Program-made: the position numbers and the translations under genes
Part shown: positions 9,991 through 22,099 of the stretch, in pieces
How the letters are laid out: the number at the start of each line of letters is the position of its first letter
Position numbering within the stretch: position 1 is the first letter of the stretch
The notes under the pieces: model-generated
The model's input: only the letters and a program-made list of their open reading frames with translations
Told to the model about the DNA's origin: nothing
Database searches by the model: none
From: Saccharum officinarum
Lineage: Eukaryota > Streptophyta > Magnoliopsida > Poales > Poaceae
Assembly (NCBI GenBank): GCA_020631735.1
Contig: CM036191.1
Location: 37,245,335 to 37,309,334, forward strand
DNA: 64,000 nt
Reading direction: 5' to 3'

Positions 9991-11700
9991 AATTTACCGA
10001 TCGTCTGTTAAAAACAATTACCGGCGGTAAACTCCTATTTTCCTTTGTCAGATACAGGATATAAAATCGGCCGGCCTCTATATCGACAAGGGATATATAC
10101 ATCCAAAAGGTACACGAGCTCTTAGACTCAAAGACTCAAATCGAAGGAGCATTTTGTTTAGATGATGCAAATCTTAGGAACATATAACAAGAGAGAGCGA
10201 GCTCAAGGACTAGGAAAAAAACTAAAAAGACTAAGCTTCAGATTTTATTCTCTGCCCTTGCCTTCAAACTTGTTTTATCTTTGCCCATCATCATGACCTC
10301 TCCACATCGCCTTTCTCAAACAAAGGAACAAGACTAATTCACTATTCTTGTCCGACTGTGACATCCAAACTTGCAGTTGGCTTTGCATGACGATAGACCT
10401 CTCAGCCAACGCCTCCAACCAAAGAGGAAAATGACCAGGGTCACTGATGCCATCTACCTCACCGAGGCAAGATTTCACCTGGAGATCAGCAAGAGGTCAA
10501 TGGAGTGCCATGACAACACCTCCAGCGAATGGAAAACAGCTCCCGAAGGTGTCACTATTGTTGAGACCAGTAAAATCACTAGCAAGGCTCTCGCCAACAC
10601 CTCCACTGCACCTGAACTACTACCCACATGCGGAAAAACATTCCACCACCAACACACCGGGAGTTCTGCACACCTCAAATCTATGGCATAGCCACCCTTG
10701 AGAAGCACAACGAGCACTGGCTGCCAAGCCCACCACCGTAGAAGCCACCATGTGATGCCTATATACACACCGAATAAAACTAGAAACATAAGCCAACAAT
10801 CTGGCTGCCCAAGAGTGGCACCATCACGGCGTCTCCATCCAAATCGCTGGCTCGACTTCGAACAACAAAAGCCATACACCTTTACCCCAAAGAAACTTAC
10901 GATGGAGGCCGGAACTGTCACGCCAACCAACAAATGGATCGTCCGGAGCTAACAATCTCTAGGAAAGGATAGGGTTCGCTAACAACCCCACCAGCACTCT
11001 TGACGACCATGTCTATATGCTGCAACCGCCTCTCCATGACCAAGCCATTCACGAGCAGCCTTCACGCCCCCAGACGTGCCACCATCGTGTAGCCCACACC
11101 GTCCACGCGCGCGCTGCCTGCATGCCCTAGGCGGACTACCACTACGTAGGACACACCGCCATACACGGCCGCCACCGCCGTTGTCGTGTCATCCACTTGC
11201 TGCCCACTGTGTGCTCGCCGCGTTGTGACCGAGTCGCCGCTGCCACACCATGCCGCCGAAGCCCATCAGAAGCCCTGTTGTCATCGATCCGGGCTGAGGA
11301 CCATCAAATCCGGCAAAGGAGCCACCAAAACTAGAGATTGGCCACCAGAAGGACGAGCTCTGTGAAAATCGGATCTAGCAATGCACTGGTGTCCACCATC
11401 TTCATCATCCGGCCAGCCATGATGGGGACAAGGCTCCGAGGGGCTCCACACCATCGATCCGGGCGGGCAGCCGGATTGAGTTGTGGTTGCACTGAAAATG
11501 GCCGCAACCGATGCAAGCAGGACCTTGGTCGCTGGATCACGGGCATAATAAAACAGCCACCACCGGGAGAAAACACCACGTCGTCGCTTTCTCACAAACC
11601 TGTTGTGGTCGGCTTTGTCGGTGGCATAGCTAGAGGGAGGGCGCGGTGGGAGTTTGGTGGGAGGCGGTGCAGTGTCCTCCCGTGTCACCCGTGAGGGGCG
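9991..11700. other. Unclassified repeat-like block, GC-rich 10.3-11.7 kb
   Basis: The minus strand has several overlapping open frames (e.g. 10475-10933, 11281-11688) rich in Trp, Val and Gly without any domain I recognise. Composition resembles 30100-31390 and the plus strand of 36190-37178, suggesting the untranslated or degenerate part of a retroelement family. It separates duplication units A and B, consistent with a later insertion. I make no coding call. Confidence 0.35.
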
Positions 11701-12125
11701 ATGTAGGGGTGACTCAACCTATTAATATTAGTTTTTTCACACCAGAATTATGAAATGGTTTGGAGAAGCTTTTGAAGAACGAAAGTAAGTCTTGTTTGGC
11801 ATAGCTTCAGCAACAACTTCATGAGCTGTCTTTTGCCAAACACCTTTTTTTCAAAACAGCTCGTAGGGAGAGGCTTCTTTTTTTTTTGCTCTCACAAATA
11901 AATGAGGAGAGGTGAAGCTGAAAAAGTAGCTTTCCATATCTTCACCATGCAATTGTGGGCCCTGTCCTGTGGAGTCCAGATCTGCCCCTGCGTGGGTCGT
12001 GGAGTCGCCATCCCAAGTGCGGAACGGCGGCCGGGGCACCACGGGCTCGGCCTCTGGGACACGTAGCCTCGGCGGCTAGGACATGAGTGGCCGCTAGGCG
12101 CGTCCTCCATTGTCGGTGATTTTCA
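11701..12125. other. No gene recognised; MITE-like fragment around 11780-11880
   Basis: 'gtcttgtttggcatagcttc' and 'gccaaacacctttttttcaa' look like MITE-type inverted sequence, but ends could not be set. The remainder is featureless. Confidence 0.3.
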
Positions 12126-12216
12126 TGATTTGTCCTCTGGATTTATTTATGAAATTTCATAATAGTATCTCAATAATTTAAGAAAAAATGATCTCGCAGC
12201 AACACAAAGGCGGTGC
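12126..12216. repeat. ~85-bp direct repeat, left copy (right copy 13345-13428)
   Basis: Both copies contain 'aatagtatctcaata' and end with 'gcagcaacacaaaggcggt'. They bracket a 1.1-kb segment. The copies differ at roughly one base in six. Confidence 0.7.
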
Positions 12217-13344
12217 CGTGGAACCCCTGAGCCTGCCAAGGCCTTGGAAGCCTGCTGGGCTGTCCGATGCTTAGGACGTCGGTCACTGGCCCAAGTGCTA
12301 GCTAGGTCTGGAGTCAGGCTAGAGTCAGGCTTGGGCTACCATCGATCGGGAGCCCGAGGCCTTGGCAAACCCCCGAGCCCAGAGCAGAAGCCGAGGGCGT
12401 GCTCGGGCTCTGCCCAACTTTATCCGGAGGGCACGCGTGAGCGTACCCGATGGGTATAGCTCTCGAGCCAGGATCGCTTGGGAGTCTCTCTTCGGAGACT
12501 TAACATACCCCTATGACTATTGTCACCCATAGTATACAACAATGACGCGCGCAAACACCAAGTGGTGAGAGGTATGCAACTCTCACTAAGCACTACACCT
12601 GAGCCTAGACCAATGCATCAAATGCGATGGTCTAACTAGCCTAATCACTTAGCAAAATACTATATGCTAATCACCTAACATTTCCTTCAGCACTCTTGAT
12701 GGCTATAGTACTAAGATGAGCCTGAACTCACTAGCAACAATCTTCAGCCCCAACAACACAGAAATAGGCGGCCAAGGTGGTATATATAGCCTCCACCCCA
12801 AATACAGACGCTGGCAAATGGACTGCACTCATGCAGTGCTCGCGGAAAGCTCCCGTAAGGCCACCGAAGTTCTCCAATACACCTACCACGTCAAGTACCA
12901 TTAGGCTAGCTGTTGCCGACCGTTAGGCGCTCCTTTGTCCGGTGCTCTTCTCTGTTGCTCACCGGAAGATTCGGTTGACGCCCAAAACTTTCTATATGTA
13001 GCTTCTGCATTGCTCTCTTTTTATCTGTTGCTCATCACCTTTGTCACTGGAGTTTTTCGCTGTGCATCAAAATCCTTCTGCAGAAGCCTCGAAGCCTCTG
13101 ACCTTTTCTTCATTGCTTTGTTCGAGCCTAAAAATCTTCTATGCTGACTTCAGCCCAAGTGTTAGACCGAGCCTAATCTCTGATGCTCAGCAACACACAA
13201 CACCAGAGAAATCAGCTGGTGATTGTTAGACGATCGGACCTCCTCCTTCTGAGTGCACACGCTAAGCTCTGGTGCCCTTCTCCATGGTACCACAAGAGAA
13301 TTTCGGTGACTGGCTGTAGTGCACGCTTACTTTTGAGGTTGTCA
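12217..13344. other. 1.1-kb segment between direct repeats, retroelement-like
   Basis: 12230-12480 is GC-rich and contains 'gcgtacccgatgggtatagc', reminiscent of grass Ty3/gypsy LTR sequence. 12500-13340 has no gene motifs. No LTR pair, primer-binding site or gag/pol motif was found, so the identification is tentative. Confidence 0.3.
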
Positions 13345-13428
13345 TGCTCTAGATTTAATCATGAAATAGCCTAATAGTATCTCAATAGTTTCGGAAAAAA
13401 ATTATCCCGCAGCAACACAAAGGCGGTT
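13345..13428. repeat. ~85-bp direct repeat, right copy
   Basis: Partner of 12126-12216 (shared 'gcagcaacacaaaggcggt' end). It lies just upstream of duplication unit B. Confidence 0.7.
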
Positions 13429-13554
13429 CATCATTCATGCACACACTATACGGAATGGAGCTTATTGCAAACACGACAGCACTTGATAAAAGAGCAGATG
13501 AATCAAACATATAACCATGTGACAGATCCTCATACACACACACACACTAGAGTG

Positions 13555-14870
13555 CAATACAACAATCGAACAAAAAACCAGATAACCAAGCAATTAATAT
13601 AACGAATGGAAATTAACAATCACGGATCGAAGAGATCCCATGATTGATATTAAAAATGATAACAGAACAGAAGCTAGCCGTGTACGGTGTACCTATATAT
13701 GTTCTAGCATACATAGTCGATGCGACCTCTCTAGCAAGCAAAGCGGCTGCCACCGCAATCACAACTGCTACCGTTGCCGCCACCGCCTACGCCATGGACG
13801 CTGTCATCGTCATCGTCGACGCAGCAGCTGCAGCTGCAGCTGCCGCAGCTGCCCCGCCATCGCCACCACCGTGACGGAAACCACCATGGTGACGATGGTG
13901 AAAGGCTCCTCCTCCATGTCCGCCTCCGCCTCCGCCTCCGCCTCCGCTGTAGCCACACACGAACCTTTGGATCATCGCTATGACTACCAGTAACACCATC
14001 CCGGCTATCGCGATGCCAAAGATGCCACCAGGACCAAGACCACCCATGTTGTGTACGTGAATGCTCAACAACACGATGAGTACAGAGAGAGAAGCTAAGG
14101 CAGCAGCAGGACTATTGGCAGCGGCTGGAAATAATGTATACCGAACACGAACAGGCCTATATTGCTGGACCAGACGCGCTCGCGGAGCCAGATCGAATAA
14201 GTCAAAGTCAATCATCGGCTACGTACCAAAACGCCGCCGGTCGCTATCACGCCGGTTTTCAGCTGTAGACTAACGATCTAGACCCGTGTAAAAATTAGCG
14301 ACCAACAACATATTTATACTGTGACAATCGCTATTACGTGCTCCGTGTATGTGTTTGTGTTGTACGTACGCGGAGCAGCAACTACCGACGAAGCCAGGAA
14401 CACGGACGACGACGACCACCACGTCGTGGCTTCTTGTGGCCGTTTCTATCTACTACATATTCTAAAACTACGTGAATGACCTACCATCGACTAGGGATCG
14501 GAATCGGAACGAACAAAAAAGAAAAATATGCAAGGCAGCAGGGTTATGTGGGAGTCCGCGTATGTATGCCATGTAACGTATGTGCGTGCGCTAGTCATCA
14601 GTTTCTTCGTGTTTAAATCTGCTTCGTCCCGACGAAAAAGATTCTTCGCCATGTTTGAACGTGAGTGAAACGCACGGTTCCGGTACGAAATGTGCAGCTT
14701 CTCTCGTGCTCTGCAGAGTTCGATGGCTGCACGGTGCTTAGCTTTCTCGGAAGTTATCTCCCATTGGAGTGTGAAATTTTCACAGCTCCATGTTTTAACA
14801 GCAGCACGTGCAGACGAAATAGAGCCTACGCGAACCACACCATTGCTATCTTGTCGTCTTACTGTTACTA
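13555..14870. repeat. Duplication unit B (glycine-rich-protein locus)
   Basis: Direct-orientation copy of 8660-9990 in the same gene order. Shared landmarks: ctctctagcaagca at the stop codon, cccggctatcgc(a/g)atgcca over the membrane segment, and the far-upstream 'gttatctcccattggagtgt' region. Confidence 0.85.
13731..14047 (-). pseudogene. Glycine-rich membrane protein, duplicate with frameshifted tail
   Basis: The start MGGLGPGGIFGIAIAGMVLL, hydrophobic segment and FVCGYS motif match the gene at 8820-9224. After the Gly/His tract (GGGAFHHRHHGGFRHGGG) the frame runs into an Ala run and stops at 13787. A different frame (13731-13958) holds a tail GGGGNGSSCDCGGSRFAC whose final AC-stop and position match the end of copy A, so one indel in the repetitive tract has switched frame. 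It also lacks the ~24 bp that carries the TATA box in copy A. A shortened protein might still be made; I favour a decaying duplicate. Confidence 0.6.
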
Positions 14871-15033
14871 ATTGGAGGCCTCAATGGATGCTCCATGTTA
14901 ACTATTACCATACACGTTAGAAAAAAATGATAGAAATTCTCAAGTTAACCAGAAACATCTAGTCATTAATGGGAGGAAGAGTATAACTCTCCATAACCAC
15001 TGGATCAGCTATTTGTTACGTTAATCAAAAGCA

Positions 15034-15844
15034 TCTAAGCAAATGTTGTGTACGTGAACGCTCGACGCACGTGAGTACAGAGAGAAGGCTGCAGGATTAT
15101 ACTCCGCCGTATCGCTGGACGGGACACGTTGAGCCACACTATATATGCAATTGAAAACAGGGCTCATGGCAACTGGCGCTCCGGTACGTAGCTGATGTCT
15201 CTTGGAGCTGTACATAAATATTATGTATAGCTCTAAGAGACATCGGCTACGTACCAAAACGTCAGTTACCATCAGGCATGTTTTCAGTTGTGTAGAATAT
15301 AGAATAACGATATAGACACGTACGTGTAAGAAATAGAGACCAAACATATATATATTAACGTACTACGTCTATAAATATAATATACAGTATATATTGTGGG
15401 TAGTGTCTCCGTTTCTACTACTGTGGAACTGTGTGAAACGTGCGGTAGACTAGGGAACGAACAAACAAGCTAGTATGCAACTTGATGCAAGGCAGGGCTG
15501 CAACTGCGCAAGGGAATTCGACGGACGGGCGCGCTGTGCCACACAACGTATGTGAGGTCGTCGTCACTACTCACCGGTTCTTTCTGGGTGTCTACTTGGT
15601 CCCAATTGAGAAAAGACCTCTTCACCGTGTTGAATTCGAAACGCACAGTTTCGGTATGCTACGCACACGTACGCCTGCTTCTCAAGAATCTCGACCTGGT
15701 GCGTAGCTTTCTGGGGGAAAAAAACTTATATACGGACTGTCCGTACGCAACATCCGTGCGGTCTGTGCAGCTGTCTGGTGGACCATGGTCTCATTTCCAA
15801 CCTCCCCATGGTGAAGCACTTATCCCTTGGAGCCACACGTCAGC
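15034..15844. repeat. Duplication unit C, promoter-side part only
   Basis: The unit begins exactly where copies A and B have the ATG: 'gttgtgtacgtgaacgctc' of the leader is kept, while the coding region is absent. It continues with recognisable upstream landmarks (ccaaaacg.cag, aacgatatagac, gttgaattcgaaac). It is interrupted at 15844 by a CACTA element; the next portion resumes at 28733 and, after another insertion, near 31400. Confidence 0.75.
15183..15255. repeat. Perfect-looking hairpin, ~33-bp arms
   Basis: The left arm starts ggtacgtagctgatgtctct and the right arm ends agagacatcggctacgtacc, with a loop of about 7 bases. In units A and B only the right-arm sequence exists, so the left arm is a new inverted copy in unit C. 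Confidence 0.8.
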
Positions 15845-15864
15845 CACTGCTACAGAAGTTTACT

Positions 15865-16105
15865 GTAGGGGTGGTTCTAGAGCCTCTGTAGGGGCGGCTG
15901 CGCCAGCCGCTGGTTCCGTGACCGCCCCTGCAGTGCCCTCCGTAGGGGCGGCTGGTGTTTTCAGCTGGCCCTACAGTGCCCTCTGTAGGGGCGGCTGGTA
16001 ATATCAGCCGCCCCTATAGTGAACTTCTGTAAGGGCGGCTGTATCACCAGCCACCACTGCTGTGTGTATTTGTAAGGGCGATTCAATCAAAAACCGCCCC
16101 TACAG
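15865..16105. repeat. Left subterminal repeat cluster, GGGGCGGCT motif
   Basis: At least six motif copies, such as taggggcggctg, and inverted partners such as ccgcccctac lie at 10-45 bp spacing. They are likely binding sites for the element's DNA-binding protein by analogy with En/Spm. Confidence 0.85.
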
Positions 16106-16139
16106 TGGATTTTTCAGCAAAAAAATAAATAATTCAAAT

Positions 16140-16153
16140 TCAAATCTGACTAT

Positions 16154-16184
<31 letters not shown>

Positions 16185-16190
16185 ATTTAA
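16140..16190. repeat. (TA)n microsatellite
   Basis: Alternating TA dinucleotides with a few AA interruptions between about 16150 and 16183, just inside the left subterminal cluster. Confidence 0.8.
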
Positions 16191-16418
16191 ATTCGAATCT
16201 AACCGCCACATATACACATATATACATCCACAAACACAAGACCATTATTTAGAACATCATCACAAGTCAATTCACAAAAGTCCATCATTACAACATAGTC
16301 CATTATGAAGTCCATCATTATAACATAGTCCATTAAGAAATCCACAAGTCCACATGCAAAGCAAAGTCCAAACCGTTCTAAAGTCTGATCCAAACCATAC
16401 CACAAGTCCACATTGTCA

Positions 16419-19400
16419 TCAACGGCCTAGGGCTAGCCTATCAGTCCCACGAAGGTGTTGGTATAGAGGATTACTACCTAAGTCGGAAAAAAGGTGATGG
16501 TAAGTGCCTTTATGGTACACAATCTGGTCCATTATGAAGTTGCAAAGGTCACCGTCCATCTCTAAGAGCTCGTCATCCTTGTATGGGTTCGTTCTCGTGT
16601 CTTTATCTTTCTTCAACTACAAGAGAACAAGTTTAGGTTTACTATATCACAACATATGCAAACTTTTCATACTACGAGCGAAGAGGTTCAAACTTACCAG
16701 ATTGGAGTTTCTGTTGTAACCACCGATGGTACTCATCATAATACATGTGTAGTATCCACAATGTAGAATCCCAGGCTTCTGCTTGGGGCACTGTGTGTTT
16801 TGCATATGGAGATGTTAAGTAATGCTATTGACAGACACGTAATATATGGAGTACCAAAGTAAATGACCCTTACCGCACATAGAGTTTTGACATACAACTT
16901 TTCCTTCCTATTTGGATGATGCCTTCCCTTATGTTTCTGGACATAGTACCTGAATGCCCTGTTCCAATGGTTTTAGCAAATGCAACTTGTAAGTATCCCA
17001 CATTGAACCTTACAAGTATGTATGCAAACATAGTAGCTAAAATGAGGATTGTCGATATGTATACGTCTTGACAATCGATATGAAGTCTTTGTATGTCTTG
17101 ACTGGGAAATCCGCTGAATCAAAGACCCATGCCATGCTATGTGAGAGCTAAACGCCTATGCAAATCCAGTGATCGCTGCATGAATTTAGTCATAGAAGGA
17201 ACACATAAGCTCTTTTGCATCGAACAAAGTATATTGAACAAAGCTTTAAGTATACAGTCAAACTTACTTGAAGTGGTATGGTATCCATATAGTATCGTGT
17301 TGTTGGAGATTTTTAAAACATAGGGCAACGTAAGCCACAACCTTGATGGACTCTTCCAATCTTTTCTTGTTCCTGATGTCCTCTTTCTCCTTAAGTGTCT
17401 TTCCAGCTCCTAGTTCTTTGCAATCTAGTTTCCGCTGTTTAGGGTAATTAAAATTTATTGATGCTATAGGTGAAGGGTCTATATACCCGTGTTTCAAAGC
17501 TGGCCTCTTTCTCATAAAGTCCGCTTGCATCCTATAAATCACGGCGCGGGTTAGTTACAAAAAAATCAAAATATTACATTCATATCATATCGAGAGGGCA
17601 AGGACTTACAGGCACCACATGCGAATTAGAATCATTTCCATTCGTCCGAGGTGGAAGCATGCCTAGATATCCTTGAACTCAACGGCAATTTGCCCACCTA
17701 GGGCTCCAAATGTGCCGGCAGGGATCCATGCTTGTAAGATTTCTAGTTCTGTTATCTGAGCACGCAAGTACCAATCGTGGAACTTTCTCATTCCACGTGG
17801 CAAGCACTGTATGACTTGGTTTGGTAGGAAGTTCTTGCCTTTTTCATATTTATTCGGGCAATCATTTGACCATTTGAGGTTATCAACAGCTGGATACTTG
17901 TTAAACCTTTTGTGCAGTTTGCTAGTGGTGCCCTCCTTAGAAGCTGGTGCTCTGAATTCTTTTACTTGGTTCTTAGGCATGAACTGGTCATGAGCCATCC
18001 ACTTGTGCACCGACGAGACGTCATTAATGCCCACATACGATGGCCTTATCTTGATTGGGATTTTGTTTTGAGCTTCCCATTCGGGCACATCCTCATCTAC
18101 TTGTGCATCACCTGCTCCAGGGGCCACTTGTTCTTCACGTATCAGCTATTCATGAGGGAATTGTTGTTCATGAGACACTTGTTGTTCATGTATCGGCTGC
18201 GCTTGTTGAGAATGATGTTGCATCTCATCATGCCTTTGCTTGGTATGAGCTAGAGAAGGATGTGGCATGTCATCATGCCCTTGCTCGGTACGAGGTGGAG
18301 AAGGATGTGGCATGTCATCATGCCCTTGCTTGGTATGAGGTGGAGAAGTCTCTAGCGTGTGGTGGTCATGGTCATGGGCCGGTGAGTATACCTCCCCGTC
18401 CTCGACAGGTCGCTCCAGAGGATGAACTTCAGTCGGAGTTGGCGAAGACTCGGTCAATACAATGTCCTGTCTGTGCCAAAGGATGAACTGGTTCATGACA
18501 TCTCCGAGTAACACGAGCCCCTCGGGAGTAGGGTGTTCTATCTTCCAAGTCATGAACTCGGGCTTCACGGTATGCACCTCGACCCGAGTGTAGTCCTGCG
18601 GGATGTCCCTATTATGCCACATGCCACCCGAAGGATGTGCCACGCCCGTTGCCACCTCAATCATCACGTTTTGCCTGCCCATCGGAACCACCAATTTGCA
18701 ACTGGTTGGCGCCCGTATGCGATCGACGGGGGGTTCTGGTTGCATTGGAACCTTGACTGCTAGGAACATCCAGAGGGCTGCCAACTACCGCTAGTTCTCC
18801 GAGCAATCCCATTAGTGTCTGTGGCTCCATCATAGATAGTCCTTTCTCCACCAACGTCTTTTCAACTAGAGCCTTCACTTGGCACTCAAGATTAGACTCT
18901 TGGTCTCTGCCATGTTTCTTGTACATGTACCTCTCCTCTACAAATCCATGCTTCCAGGACATCCTCTTCCCTAGCCCCCTGGTGCGTCCTGTGTCCTCGG
19001 GGTTTCCTAAGGCCACGGTAAGCTCGTCCCTCTCTCTAGAAGGGTTGAATGTGCCCTTCTCCTTGTCTTCAGCAAGTTTCAGTATCTTTGATACTACCTC
19101 TCCGGTCTCCGGCTTAGCAAACTTGAGGCTACTACCGAATGAATCCACACTCCTCGCGTATATCCACTGTTTGAGACACGGCTTCAACTTTAGCACTTCC
19201 GTATTCCCAGCAACTTCGGCCTCTACGTCCATCTTCCTAAAGACATCTTGCTTGCCAGCGTAGCCACACCGGGGCCTAAACGAGGATAGTGTTGGTTTTT
19301 CTTCACCTTTTTGCTGTTATGGGCACTGAGGGCCAATGATGCCTCTGAAGTCTTCTCAGCCACTAGCTCCTCCCATTAACTAGGAGTTATGTTGCCATAC

Positions 19401-20586
19401 TCATAGAAAGGAGTTAACTTCTGTTGGATAAACTTCTTGTTCAGATCCGACCGCCAACGTCGGAAGCTCCGCTCCATTATCTTAAAAGCATTTTCTTGTA
19501 CCAGCTCATGCGTTCCCTCTGGAAACCTGAAGTTCTGCTTCAGTTTCTCCCATAGGTCTACCTTTTGGCTCATAGGTACAAGATTCCAGCCACGGATAGA
19601 TGGGTTCAACTTATCTCTAACTACAAACCCGATGTTATTATGAAATTTCGCTCAAGGATCTGCCCGTCTGGCCCGACCTCCGTTATCACATAGCATGCCT
19701 TGTTGTGATATTGGTTTCGCTTTCTAATCCCCCTTGTTTCCTCTTTGGCTAGGTAGTCTCAGTCGTGGTTGTATCCTAAGGTTGTGGAGCAGAGGCCTCA
19801 TTGTGAGTCTCTGTGGCTCCTTCCTCTGATCTCCTTTGCCCCGCTATGTATTGTCTGGCAAGACAAGCCGAAGGCCGACGTCGTCTTTTCAGAGGTTGAG
19901 TAGGGACGACCTGTGTATATGGCAGGTCAAAAGTGTTAGTAGAGGTAACATATAGCCATAGCATTAGCCAAATTTACAAGCTACTAAAGCTTTATCCGTA
20001 CCTCATCGTTTGGATCAAAATCCTTGTCCAACTCGTCCTCTGTTGGCCTCCGTCTGGGTTCTCGTGGGAAAGGATCCTCAGGACTTACATATCCCCCTGA
20101 TGAGGTGTCGTCATCCTCATCCTCATCATCATCCCCTTCTTCGCCTTGGGCATCCTCTCCGCCTTCTCTTCCCTGGGCTCCCCCCACTAGATCCTGATCA
20201 TCGACAAGGTCCTCCTAAGTAAGCATCACTTCTAGACCCTTTTCTAACTCATTATCGAACTGCTCCTGAGTAAGCTGGTCATCTAGTTCTTGCTCTCCAT
20301 GGGATGGCTGCTCATCATTCACAGGGCATCGGGACACACTCTTTGATGTTCGCGACATTTCGTGCCTTGTTCTAAGAGATGCAAGAAATAAAGTAGTATA
20401 AGTAGTAGAAGTAGTAGTACTAGTGGTAGAAGTAGTAGTACTAGTAGTACAAGTAGTAGTAGTAGTAGTACTAGTACTAGTAGTAGTAGTACTTGTAGTA
20501 GTAGTAGTACAGCAACAGTGATCAAGACCGGTAAACATGTCGATCATAGGCCACCCCCTCAAAAAAGACAGGTAAACATCAAACAA
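16419..20586 (-). pseudogene. CACTA second gene: Transposase_24-like region plus Ulp1-like cysteine protease
   Basis: Minus-strand order: an acidic region (DDDEDEDDDTSSGGYVSPED, 19984-20187); a Transposase_24-like region (LWEKLKQNFRFPEGTHELV, 19376-19609, then a KPETGEVVSKIL and LGNPEDTGRTRGLG part, 18657-19232); a conserved block with PTSCKLVVPMG and DIPQDYTRVEVHTVKPEF (18146-18784); a segment with CLPRGMRKFHDWYLRA (17663-18127); then a Ulp1/C48 protease domain. Protease landmarks are DHWICIGV (His, about 17150), WVFDSADFPVKTYKDF (Asp, about 17115) and HCGYYTC (Cys, about 16755). Splice sites such as YHFK|gtaagt near 17267 are visible. A frameshift lies near 18790 and a stop follows the catalytic His. 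It is the counterpart of 54419-58164; the role in transposition is unknown. Confidence 0.75.
20395..20515. repeat. AGT/TAC trinucleotide microsatellite
   Basis: ~120 bp of agt repeats with act interruptions. Read on the minus strand it would encode a Thr/Ser run, but it lies beyond the recognisable part of the second gene. Confidence 0.9.
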
Positions 20587-20617
20587 TGATCAAGACAGAG
20601 TACAGAGGAGAAGAGAG

Positions 20618-22060
20618 AAGAGAGGCCTCAGAAATATGTCGATCATCATTTGATCATACACTTGGAGCATCTATGGCATCATAACAGAGGAGAGGAGAAT
20701 TTCATCACAAATGTTGCCAAGTTCCTCACAAATGTTGACCATCAGCTCATAATCCATATATTAAATGGACTTGGACAATTTCATCATCGGCAAAACACAG
20801 AAGAGGAGAGCTGAGGGAAGAGTTGGCAAAAAAAACAACAATTGTTGCCACATGGTTGGAAGACCACCGCAGATCCATACAAAATAGCTAATTTAGCATT
20901 TGTTCTATTTCAGAAATGTAAAATCATAGATAACCATTGCATACTGATAACCAATACTGATAACCAAATAGGCCTAACTCATACTGATAACCATTCAGGC
21001 ACATGGTTAACTAACAGGTGCCAGTTTAGTGTAGAATAATATGCAAGTGTTGGCATAGGTTCACAGACTTCCCATGATAAGCTATAGGTTCACAGATTGG
21101 GATTGCAAGTGTTGGCATAAAAAGAATATGGCCAAGTGTTGTATAAATAGTCAGTTATATCAAGTCCACTACAACATGCAGGAACAGACATAGTCAAAAT
21201 CACTCCAAATTAATTATCATGAGTCACTGTAGATTAAATGGTGCACTGTAGATTATATAGTACATATTTCAAGTACGCTGCCTAGCAATTATAAGTCACA
21301 AACCCACTGAAGCTGCTAAGAATAAAAACAAAATCATTCTCACATGTAGAGTTGCACTTGTCAGACATCAGAAAACTCATATCTCAGGATGTGACATCCT
21401 AGATTAACCAATGCTGATAATTTAATAGCGAGTTCAGCGAACAGACTGATGCTAAAAAAAGAATTCAGAGGCTGGCACAGGATCTGCATAGTCCAAGCAA
21501 CAGTTTTTGGTCTCAAAAAGTCACAAGTCAGATACAAGACCACCAGATCGACAAGCAAATAAACTCATGCATTTGATGCTCACAAAGTAGAGTAGAGAGG
21601 AGAAGAGAAGAGAGGAGTAGGAGTAGTAGAGTAGAGAGGAGAAGAGAGAAGATAGGCCTCAGAAATATGTCGATCATCATTTGATCATACACTTGGAGCA
21701 TCTATGACATCATAACAGAGGAGAGGAGAATTTCATCACAAATGTTGCCAAGTTCCTCACAAATGTTGACCATCAGCTCATAATCCATATATTAACTGGA
21801 CTTGGACAATTTCATCATCGGCAAAACACAGGAGAGGAGAGCTGAGGGAAGAGTTGGCAAAAAAACAGCAACTGTTGCCACATGGTTGGAAAACCACTAC
21901 AGATCCACCAAGGAACAGTTTTTGGTGTGATGATGCCAAGTTCCTCACAAGTTCTTGATCATCAGCTCATATTCCATATTATGTATGGATTTTAGACAAT
22001 TTCATCATCGGCAAAACAAAGGAGAGGAGAGGAGAGGGAAGGGAAGAGTTGAGGAAAAAG
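20618..22060. repeat. ~265-bp direct repeat (two copies plus a partial third)
   Basis: Copies at 20618-20880 and 21641-21905 share long identical stretches beginning cctcagaaatatgtcgatca, differing by a few bases. A partial third copy (agttcctcacaagttcttga and onward) spans 21927-22060. They sit in the untranslated upstream part of the second CACTA gene. Confidence 0.9.
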
Positions 22061-22099
22061 CAACAGCTACTTATAAGTAGGGGCATTCGATCATCATAT

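Noticed and set aside
12230..12480. Intact LTR retrotransposon
   Set aside because: Only LTR-like words are seen; no matching second LTR, primer-binding site, polypurine tract or gag/pol motif.
20215..20586. Thr/Ser-rich 123-codon minus-strand frame
   Set aside because: It is mostly a translated AGT/TAC microsatellite. Only the acidic part downstream belongs convincingly to the second CACTA gene.
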